Positions 1 to 4,592 of a stretch of DNA of 6,170 bases are shown here, one piece after another (position 1 is the stretch's first letter; each line of letters starts with the position of its first letter). The stretch is taken from the NCBI GenBank assembly GCA_030628305.1, contig DAOVRE010000107.1, forward strand, positions 1 through 6,170. Reading direction: 5' to 3'. Source of the DNA: Candidatus Heimdallarchaeota archaeon (GTDB taxonomy: Archaea; Asgardarchaeota; Heimdallarchaeia; Heimdallarchaeales; Heimdallarchaeaceae). The notes beneath the pieces were generated by a model. It was not told where the DNA came from. It did no database searches and saw only the letters and a program-made list of their open reading frames with translations. Made by a program: the position numbers and the translations under genes.

Positions 1-417
1 GATTTGAAGGAAATGGGTGTTTATGATTTACCAGTAATTACCTATTCAAATATGAATGAATTGAGAAGATTAACAACTCAAGAGTTTGTATCCGTAGATC
101 AACTCCCAGTTATTTTACAGGATTGGTTTTATATTTACAGCAGTGGGACAATTGTTAAACAAGGTCAAGTTCAAATCTATTTACTTCTGAAAAACCCATA
201 TTTTTCACCCAGGATCGCTATACTTCTGAAAAACCCTCTATCGAAGCACGATATATCTCCAGGAAGACAAATAAAAATATTTGAGGGGAAAATAAGATCA
301 GTAATTCCAAATGAATCTACGATAAATGGTTATGCAATTGATTTATTACTAGAAGTAGAAGAAAAAGATGTAAAATTCATCTTTAGAGGACCATTTGGAA
401 TGAAAATTATTCTTTAA
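1..417 (+). CDS. Unrecognised protein, probably 5'-truncated by the window edge
   Basis: I do not recognise this protein. The frame is open from the first base of the window, so the gene probably begins upstream. Internal candidate starts are TTG at 4, ATG at 13 and ATG at 52, and none has a well-spaced ribosome-binding site. About 138 codons are visible. The first third is mixed and holds an aromatic patch (DWFYIYSS). The rest alternates hydrophobic and charged residues, with many Ile, Leu, Val and Lys, and looks like a beta-rich, perhaps barrel-type domain. No signal peptide, membrane helix or metal motif is visible. An in-frame 16-bp direct repeat encodes LLKNP twice, 13 codons apart. The stop codon (TAA, 415-417) lies inside the 3' end of the convergent gene, an 11-bp tail-to-tail overlap. 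I am fairly sure it is coding, but the function is unknown. Confidence 0.6.
   Translation, partial: DLKEMGVYDLPVITYSNMNELRRLTTQEFVSVDQLPVILQDWFYIYSSGTIVKQGQVQIYLLLKNPYFSPRIAILLKNPLSKHDISPGRQIKIFEGKIRSVIPNESTINGYAIDLLLEVEEKDVKFIFRGPFGMKIIL
182..236 (+). repeat. In-frame 16-bp direct repeat, 39-bp period
   Basis: TACTTCTGAAAAACCC occurs at 182-197 and again, identical, at 221-236. The offset is 39 bp, exactly 13 codons, so both copies are read in the same frame (LLLKNP and ILLKNP). The bases just before each copy (ATCTAT / ATCGCTA) are also similar, but the bases after it have diverged. It may be the remnant of a short tandem duplication or a repeated beta-strand in the protein. Confidence 0.6.
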
Positions 418-1357
418 TTGCTGATTTCCATTTCTGTATGATTTCCACAAGTTCCTGTGTTTCTATTGGATGTTTCTTTATTTTATTGACATATTGACTC
501 ATTTCATGAGTTACGAGAGTCGAGAGGGCACCCATTTCCATTAATGCGTCCCTTGCTTTTGCAAATGCATTAAGCAATTCTTCCCTACTTCCCCCAACAT
601 AAACAACAGAAAGGAGGTTCTCATAGATTTGTTCGGGAGCAAGACTTCCCCAATTTTGTGTAATATCTGTCATTTCTGCAAAATCAGAGGAGACGATTAC
701 ATACCCTTGACCAACTTTCTTAATATTTTCTTGCTGAACTAATCTAAACAAAGATCTATTTATTGTGGGAATATCTGAATTTAATTGTTGAATTATATTC
801 TCTTCAGTCAATGGCATTTCAGATTTGAGAAGTACACCCAATATTTGTTGTTCAATGGTTCCTTGAGAACTACAATGTTTTACCAAACCTTGAATTGAAT
901 GAATAAAAACATCATTCGTGGGATTCCGATAGTATGCCATAATTTTTTCAACGAACTCATTAACTTTATTTCCAACGACAGAAGTTGATGCTTCCTGAAG
1001 CGGAAAAGATGTTTCCTGAGGAGCTACAGGAGCTTCCTTTAACTTCTTTATTTCAAGCTCCTTTTGTTGAAGCAATTTGGTGAGTTCGTGTTCACGATCT
1101 TTTCTAGATTTCTTGTCTTCCTCATGGTAATAACGTTGCTCTTCCAAACGTTTGGAATAGTTTTCGAGTTCAGAATCTTTCTGTTCAATAATCTTGTTAA
1201 TCTCAAGAATTTGAGCTTCAAAGTTTTCTGATTTTGCACTTTGATTAGCAATAGTTTGTTGTAATTGCGCTATGAACTGTTGTTGTGCTTGATCACGCAG
1301 TTTTGCTTTTCTTGGATCATCAGTTGAGTTCTCATCATCAAATGGGTTATGAACCAT
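407..1357 (-). CDS. Coiled-coil protein with winged-helix domain, unknown function
   Basis: This is a 316-residue soluble protein that I cannot assign to a named family. Residues 1-16 are acidic and polar. Residues 17-108 are rich in Gln, Glu and Lys with heptad-like spacing and should form a long coiled coil. Residues 109-127 are a Pro/Ser/Thr linker. Residues 130-160 look helical. Residues 166-222 resemble a winged helix-turn-helix: a helix with QQILGVLL, PLTEENIIQQL, a recognition-type helix NRSLFRLVQQ, and a wing ending GQGYVI. Residues 240-316 are again helical. Such architecture suits a DNA-associated or oligomeric scaffold protein, but that is inference. I chose the ATG at 1357 because AAGGTG (1365-1370) lies 7 nt upstream. 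An ATG 3 nt earlier (1360) and one at 1384 are possible but less well placed. The 3' end overlaps the convergent gene by 11 bp. Its own promoter candidate is at 1401-1410. Confidence 0.8.
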   Translation of the reverse strand: MVHNPFDDENSTDDPRKAKLRDQAQQQFIAQLQQTIANQSAKSENFEAQILEINKIIEQKDSELENYSKRLEEQRYYHEEDKKSRKDREHELTKLLQQKELEIKKLKEAPVAPQETSFPLQEASTSVVGNKVNEFVEKIMAYYRNPTNDVFIHSIQGLVKHCSSQGTIEQQILGVLLKSEMPLTEENIIQQLNSDIPTINRSLFRLVQQENIKKVGQGYVIVSSDFAEMTDITQNWGSLAPEQIYENLLSVVYVGGSREELLNAFAKARDALMEMGALSTLVTHEMSQYVNKIKKHPIETQELVEIIQKWKSAIKE

Positions 1358-1364
1358 CATTATA

Positions 1365-1370
1365 CACCTT
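1365..1370 (-). promoter_or_regulatory. Ribosome-binding site AAGGTG
   Basis: On the minus strand AAGGTG is followed by TATAATG and then ATG. It is 7 nt from the ATG at 1357 and 4 nt from the ATG at 1360. It falls inside the longest possible frame, which starts at 1384, and so argues for the shorter start. Confidence 0.6.
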
Positions 1371-1400
1371 ATACAAGTAATCATAAAGTAACAAATAAAG

Positions 1401-1410
1401 GTATTTATTC
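1401..1410 (-). promoter_or_regulatory. Candidate archaeal box A for the coiled-coil/winged-helix gene
   Basis: The minus strand reads GAATAAATAC, a TATA-like element preceded by TTCTTT. A start about 25 nt downstream would fall near 1380 and give a 5' leader of about 20 nt that contains the AAGGTG site. AT-rich surroundings make chance matches common. TTTATTTG just downstream is an alternative. Confidence 0.35.
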
Positions 1411-1436
1411 AAAGAATGTAAATAATAATTAACAAT

Positions 1437-1457
1437 AATTAAAGAGATAAAAGATTA
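1437..1457 (-). terminator. T-rich stretch after the UPF0200 gene
   Basis: Just after the TGA (1458-1460) the minus strand reads ATCTTTTATCTCTTTAATT. Archaeal termination often uses oligo-T runs without a hairpin. The runs here are short (at most four T), so the call is weak. Confidence 0.3.
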
Positions 1458-2072
1458 TCAATCTTTCAACCCAAGAATTTCTTTCAAAATAATCTCAAAA
1501 GCTTCAGTATTCTTCTCAATGGTAACGTATGGCCAAAGTTCATTTTCTGTACTCATCATATAATCAGCCAAAGCTATTACATCACCTACTCCATAACCTA
1601 GCTCTTTCTTGTTTCTTGCAAGGAAATTGTCAAAGTTTCTCAGAAGAATATCTTCCTTTGCTTTTGCTCCTGTTGTTTCTGCAACCCTATCAGCATTATT
1701 TAAACGGTTGAATCTTGTTTTCATAGATGTGTGAAAAGCTATCACGAAAACATTTTCGTCTCCATAATGTCTTTTAAGTACTTCAATTTCAGAAACCGCT
1801 CGTAAACCAGATAAAAATACACCAGAGATATCATCAGTTAGAGCATCTACTTTCTTAATTAATCTTTCAGTAAAGTAACTATCAGAAATTTTTTTACATT
1901 CATCAGTAACTTTCTTAATATTTTCAGGAGAAAATTCTAAACCTCTTCCTGTAACTTCTTCCAATACTTCTGCCCCTGTTTCGTACAAAGGCATTTTATA
2001 TTTAGGACCTAGTTTTTTTGCATATGTTGTTTTTCCACTTAAAGGGAGACCTGACAGTACAATAATCTTCAT
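1458..2072 (-). CDS. UPF0200-family P-loop NTPase / nucleotide-kinase-like protein
   Basis: This is a 204-residue cytosolic P-loop protein related to the adenylate kinase / dephospho-CoA kinase fold. Residues 8-15 are a Walker A motif (GLPLSGKT). The pattern that follows matches the archaeal UPF0200 family: RGLEFSPENI near residues 43-52, a central beta-strand SGLRAVSEIEVLK (88-100), FHTSMKTRFNRL (113-124), and the hallmark GVGDVIALADYMM (161-173). The substrate of the family is not known to me, so no reaction is given. In relatives I recall, the central strand reads DG(I/V)R; here it is SGLR, without the acidic residue. Start choice: ATG at 2072 gives the usual MKIIVLSGLP beginning right before the P-loop. 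A GTG at 2081 would add three residues, and neither start has a strong ribosome-binding site. The gene is preceded by a 74-nt inverted-repeat leader element. Confidence 0.87.
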   Translation of the reverse strand: MKIIVLSGLPLSGKTTYAKKLGPKYKMPLYETGAEVLEEVTGRGLEFSPENIKKVTDECKKISDSYFTERLIKKVDALTDDISGVFLSGLRAVSEIEVLKRHYGDENVFVIAFHTSMKTRFNRLNNADRVAETTGAKAKEDILLRNFDNFLARNKKELGYGVGDVIALADYMMSTENELWPYVTIEKNTEAFEIILKEILGLKD

Positions 2073-2090
2073 TTTTACCACTCGCTATTT

Positions 2091-2164
2091 TTGGCCAGAG
2101 AGCACACTCTCTTCACCGCTAGCCATAACATTGCTCTGAGAGGTCTATGATAAGCTCTGGCCAA
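2091..2164 (-). ncRNA. Inverted-repeat structured element: 5' leader or small RNA
   Basis: TTGGCCAGAG (2091-2100) and CTCTGGCCAA (2155-2164) are perfect 10-bp inverted repeats that enclose 54 nt. As minus-strand RNA the interior can form a second stem: UCAUAG (2150-2145) with UUAUGG (2128-2123), with U-G wobbles at both ends. A competing local hairpin is AGAGAG-loop-CTCTCT (2097-2112), which shares bases 2097-2100 with the outer stem, so the two cannot form together. A box A candidate at 2181-2190 would start transcription at about 2160-2164, at the 5' edge of the repeat. The element ends 18 nt before the ATG of the UPF0200 gene. It could be a regulatory leader, a separate small RNA or a protein-binding palindrome. 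It lacks the features of a tRNA. Confidence 0.5.
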
Positions 2165-2180
2165 GAGGATGTTTACTTAA

Positions 2181-2190
2181 TGGTTTAAAA
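2181..2190 (-). promoter_or_regulatory. Candidate box A upstream of the inverted-repeat element
   Basis: The minus strand reads TTTTAAACCA, preceded by ATAAGAC, which resembles a purine-rich BRE. About 25 nt downstream lies 2160-2164, the first bases of the inverted repeat. The fit with the repeat boundary is the main support. Confidence 0.4.
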
Positions 2191-2204
2191 GTCTTATTTT
2201 TACT

Positions 2205-2210
2205 AAAAAA
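2205..2210 (-). terminator. Oligo-T run directly after the PAS gene
   Basis: Six consecutive T on the minus strand follow the TAA (2211-2213) without a gap. No hairpin precedes them. Oligo-T runs of this kind can end archaeal transcription. Confidence 0.4.
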
Positions 2211-2612
2211 TTAGAGGAGACGTTTTTCTCCTTCAATTTTACGAATTTGAGTTATATCCCGAGTAACTTCCAGAACTCCTTGATATTCCCCTTTGGAATC
2301 CCTCATCGGGAAATAGCGGATGAATATCATTCTTCCTTCCACTTCTAGCCAGAATTCTGCTTTGTCTAACGTGTTATTTTTAAAACTTTCAATAATCTCA
2401 AGAACTCTATCGACGCTTTTATCAGGATGACAATTTTCTACAAGGCGTCCAATTATACTTGGAGCGCGAGGAAATATCCTATCACCCCCACTGTAAAATT
2501 TGACAGTGTTATCCTTACTAACATATGTTATGTCAACAGGTAAAGTCTCAAACATCATTTTCAAGTCGTTAAATGTTAAAGTACCTGTTCCAAAGATGTT
2601 TGTTTTCTTCAA
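2211..2612 (-). CDS. Stand-alone PAS-domain protein, DUF438 C-terminal type
   Basis: This is a 133-residue protein made of one PAS domain. It matches the PAS module found at the C-terminus of DUF438 proteins: LPVDITYVSKDN (24-35), FPRAPSIIGRLVENCHP (47-63), AEFWLEVEGRMIFIRYFPMRD (split at 85-94 and 95-104), and EVTRDITQIRKIEGEKRLL (115-133). In DUF438 proteins the PAS follows a long helical part and a hemerythrin-like part; both are absent here. PAS domains of this kind sense ligands or redox state. The conserved NCHP His is a possible ligand residue, but that is inference. No output domain is fused, so it would need a partner protein. The start is TTG at 2612. An in-frame stop lies upstream, no ATG occurs before residue 19, and no ribosome-binding site is present. 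A box A candidate 23 nt upstream makes a leaderless transcript likely. Confidence 0.85.
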   Translation of the reverse strand: MKKTNIFGTGTLTFNDLKMMFETLPVDITYVSKDNTVKFYSGGDRIFPRAPSIIGRLVENCHPDKSVDRVLEIIESFKNNTLDKAEFWLEVEGRMIFIRYFPMRDSKGEYQGVLEVTRDITQIRKIEGEKRLL

Positions 2613-2631
2613 AATAAAAAAATTAGTTTCG

Positions 2632-2639
2632 TAATAAAA
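2632..2639 (-). promoter_or_regulatory. Box A candidate for leaderless PAS transcript
   Basis: TTTTATTA on the minus strand is centred about 23 nt before the TTG at 2612. Transcription would start at or next to the start codon, in line with the absence of a ribosome-binding site. Confidence 0.45.
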
Positions 2640-2671
2640 TAGTCATTTAATAAAAATGGTTGAATGGAAGA

Positions 2672-2679
2672 TTTTAAAT
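2672..2679 (+). promoter_or_regulatory. Box A candidate for grpE
   Basis: TTTTAAAT follows the purine-rich TGGAAGA, which resembles a BRE. A start about 25 nt downstream (near 2702) would leave a leader of about 25 nt that carries the ribosome-binding site of the ATG at 2728. ATTTAATA at 2644-2651 is a second candidate. Together with the minus-strand box A at 2632-2639 it makes a compact divergent promoter region. Confidence 0.45.
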
Positions 2680-2712
2680 GTCAGTAAACTCTTGAAAAAA
2701 TCGACATTTAAA

Positions 2713-2719
2713 GGTGAGG
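2713..2719 (+). promoter_or_regulatory. Ribosome-binding site GGTGAGG deciding the grpE start
   Basis: GGTGAGG ends 8 nt before the ATG at 2728. The frame stays open upstream to an ATG at 2656, but that ATG has no such site and lies upstream of the best box A. Confidence 0.6.
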
Positions 2720-2727
2720 GCTCTCTC

Positions 2728-3414
2728 ATGAGCGAAAACGAAAAAACTAATGATAAGTCTACTGATGATTTAATTGAAGTCGATGTAGATGATATTGAAG
2801 ACATCACAGAAGTTGAAAATAAGGAACCTGAAAAGGTTGATTCTGAAAAATTAGAGATGGACAAAACAAGAGAAGAATTTCAACAATTAATTGCGAAGAA
2901 CAAGACTGAAAAAGCTGTTGAAAAATATATGATTCTTTTCAAAGAGTTAAAGCAATCAAACAATGAAAAAAATGATTACTTAAAGACCGCACAGATGGTT
3001 CAAGCTAATTTTGAGAATTACAAGAAAAGAGCTTATAAAGATCAAGAATGGTCAAGTTTTCAAAGTAAAATGAAAATAGTTGAAAGATTTTTATCATTCT
3101 ATGATGATTTAGATAGATCTGTTACTTCATTTAATAATGATCCTGATATTGAAAGCTTGAAAGAAGCTCTTAACCTAGTATTTGGTAATTTAAAAGCAGC
3201 ATTTGAATCACTAAATGTTAAAACAATTGAACCTGAAAAGGAAATTTTCAACCCACAATATCATGAAGCAATTCATATTGTTGAAAATGAAGAAGTTGAG
3301 ACCAATACAATAGTAGATGTAGTTTCAATAGGGTTCATTCTAGAAGATGTTGTTATTAAACCTGCAAAAGTTGTAATTACAAGAAAAACTAGCAATAATT
3401 CTGAAAGTAAATAA
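2728..3414 (+). CDS. grpE: GrpE, nucleotide exchange factor of the DnaK (Hsp70) chaperone
   Basis: GrpE releases ADP from DnaK and so drives the DnaK/DnaJ protein-folding cycle in the cytosol. With the ATG at 2728 the protein has 228 residues, usual for the family. Residues 1-50 are acidic and unstructured. A long charged helix at about 50-110 ends in QANFENYKKRAYKDQEW, the GrpE dimer-helix signature. A short helical part follows, with FLSFYDDLDRSV. The C-terminal beta domain carries FNPQYHEAIHIVENEEVETN and GFILEDVVIKPAKVVITRK, the family signature. The 24 extra residues encoded from 2656 look unlike a GrpE N-terminus, and the ribosome-binding site favours 2728. dnaK and dnaJ, often neighbours of grpE, are not in the window: the next gene starts a mevalonate-type operon after a 133-nt gap, and the previous one is divergent. 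Confidence 0.95.
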   Translation: MSENEKTNDKSTDDLIEVDVDDIEDITEVENKEPEKVDSEKLEMDKTREEFQQLIAKNKTEKAVEKYMILFKELKQSNNEKNDYLKTAQMVQANFENYKKRAYKDQEWSSFQSKMKIVERFLSFYDDLDRSVTSFNNDPDIESLKEALNLVFGNLKAAFESLNVKTIEPEKEIFNPQYHEAIHIVENEEVETNTIVDVVSIGFILEDVVIKPAKVVITRKTSNNSESK

Positions 3415-3460
3415 AAAATATTCTTTCTACACTTTCATCTTGGTTGGCAAAATTTTAATT

Positions 3461-3521
3461 AGATGTAAGATTTATTGTGTCTAATAATAGAAACCATTCT
3501 AATATTATCACTATTACATCT
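3461..3521 (+). repeat. 8-bp inverted repeat in the HMG-CoA synthase upstream region
   Basis: AGATGTAA (3461-3468) is mirrored by TTACATCT (3514-3521), 45 nt apart. Between them TCTAATA is repeated directly (3480-3486 and 3498-3504), and the second copy runs into the palindrome TAATATTA (3500-3507). The pair flanks the best box A candidate, so it could be an operator. AT-rich sequence makes a chance origin quite possible. Confidence 0.35.
3500..3507 (+). promoter_or_regulatory. Box A candidate for the HMG-CoA synthase operon
   Basis: TAATATTA lies about 25 nt before 3528, which would give a leader of about 20 nt containing AAAGGT (3536-3541), 6 nt before the ATG at 3548. TTTTAATTA near 3453-3461 is an alternative with a longer leader. 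The 133-nt gap after grpE supports a separate promoter for the three genes downstream. Confidence 0.35.
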
Positions 3522-3547
3522 ATCACTCAAGAAACAAAGGTATAATC

Positions 3548-4588
3548 ATGAATAAAGTTGGTATTGTTTCATTTGGTTCTTACATTCCGCGTTATAGAAT
3601 AAAGGTAGAGGAGATTGCAAAGGTATGGGATGAAGATCCCGTTGAAATAAAAGCTCAATCTCAGATACATAGTAAATCCGTTCCGGCACCTGATGAGGAT
3701 GTCGCTACAATGGCTGTTGAATCTGCTAGGAATGCCATTATCAGATGGAAAGGTAAAGAAAAAGATATAGGGGCAATTTATGTGGGGAGTGAATCTCATC
3801 CCTATGCAGTTAAACCAACAGCCACTATTGTTGCTGCAGCTTTAGATGTGGAAAAATCTCTGACAGCTGCTGATTTAGAGTTTGCATGCAAAGCTGGAAC
3901 TGCAGGAATGCAAATGTGTTTTGGACTAGTTAAATCAAAAATGATTTCTCTAGGGCTTGCTATAGGAGCTGATAGTAGTCAAGGAAGACCAAGGGATCCG
4001 TTGGAATATACAGCAGGAGCAGGAAGTGCAGCTTTTCTAATAGGTTCAGAGAATATTATTGCTGAACTGGAAGGAACCTATTCAGTTACAACAGACATGC
4101 CTGATTTTTGGAGAAGGGAAGGGGCAGTTTATCCTTCGCATGGAGTTAGATTCACTGGGCAACCTGCTTATTTTAAGCATACAATTGATGCTTCAAAAGG
4201 TTTAATGGAAGAACTAGGAACAAAACCATCTGATTATCAACATGTTATTTTCCATCAACCTAACGCTAAATTTCCTCAAGTTGCTGCGAGAATGTTAGGA
4301 TTTTCAAAAGAACAAGTTGAATTAGGATTAATCTGCAAACAAATGGGGAATGCTTATTCAGCTTCTTCAATTTTAGGGTTCGCTAATGTTCTTAACCACG
4401 CTAATCCTGGAGATAGAATATTTCTAACATCCTATGGAAGTGGAGCAGGAAGTGATTCATTTTCATTTACAGTTACAGAATCAATAAACAGTATTCGTCC
4501 ATACAAATATGACACGCAATATTATCTAAACCAAAGTGAGTACATAGAATATGGAAAGTACGCTAGATTTAAGGGGATTTTGAGGTGA
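3548..4588 (+). CDS. Archaeal-type hydroxymethylglutaryl-CoA synthase
   Basis: HMG-CoA synthase joins acetyl-CoA and acetoacetyl-CoA to HMG-CoA, the second step of the mevalonate route to archaeal isoprenoid lipids. The 346-residue length and sequence fit the archaeal branch of the family throughout. Catalytic positions are in place: Glu82 ([11 protein letters not shown]), the acyl-carrying Cys114 (EFACKAGT) and His236 (FHQPNAKFP). Further family blocks are GADSSQGRP (140-148), [12 protein letters not shown] (155-166), PDFWRREG (185-192) and SYGSGAGSD (295-303). In archaea this enzyme forms a complex with a thiolase and a DUF35 protein, encoded here directly downstream. The stop TGA lies inside GAGGTGAT, the ribosome-binding site of the next gene. 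The synthase should be active on sequence grounds; its acetoacetyl-CoA source is in doubt because the neighbouring thiolase is altered. Confidence 0.95.
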   Translation: MNKVGIVSFGSYIPRYRIKVEEIAKVWDEDPVEIKAQSQIHSKSVPAPDEDVATMAVESARNAIIRWKGKEKDIGAIYVGSESHPYAVKPTATIVAAALDVEKSLTAADLEFACKAGTAGMQMCFGLVKSKMISLGLAIGADSSQGRPRDPLEYTAGAGSAAFLIGSENIIAELEGTYSVTTDMPDFWRREGAVYPSHGVRFTGQPAYFKHTIDASKGLMEELGTKPSDYQHVIFHQPNAKFPQVAARMLGFSKEQVELGLICKQMGNAYSASSILGFANVLNHANPGDRIFLTSYGSGAGSDSFSFTVTESINSIRPYKYDTQYYLNQSEYIEYGKYARFKGILR

Positions 4589-4589
4589 T
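4582..4589 (+). promoter_or_regulatory. Ribosome-binding site GAGGTGAT overlapping the upstream stop
   Basis: GAGGTGAT is a near-complete match to the archaeal anti-Shine-Dalgarno sequence and contains the TGA (4586-4588) of the synthase gene. The ATG at 4593 follows 3 nt after the site. This implies tight translational coupling. Confidence 0.75.
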
Positions 4590-4592
4590 TAA

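Noticed and set aside
1358..1384. Longer start of the coiled-coil/winged-helix gene at 1384
   Set aside because: It would add a Cys/Ile-rich nonapeptide and place the AAGGTG site inside the coding region; the ATG at 1357 fits that site.
2128..2155. C/D-box small RNA suggested by CTGA (2135-2138) and ATGATA (2146-2151)
   Set aside because: Only a D'-like and a C'-like box can be seen; the outer C and D boxes are missing, and the boxes are on the strand opposite to the likely transcript.
2091..2164. tRNA gene suggested by 74-nt length and a closing stem
   Set aside because: Neither strand has a T-arm of the GGTTCGAATCC kind, a proper D-arm or an anticodon arm in the right place, and the hairpin at 2097-2112 overlaps the would-be acceptor stem.
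2091..2164. Short transposon-like element (MITE) with 10-bp terminal inverted repeats
   Set aside because: No target-site duplication is visible (TTT on one side, GAG on the other), and only one copy is in the window. Not excluded, but unsupported.
2656..2727. N-terminal extension of GrpE from the ATG at 2656
   Set aside because: The extra 24 residues do not look like a GrpE N-terminus, the ATG lacks a ribosome-binding site, and GGTGAGG with good spacing precedes the ATG at 2728.
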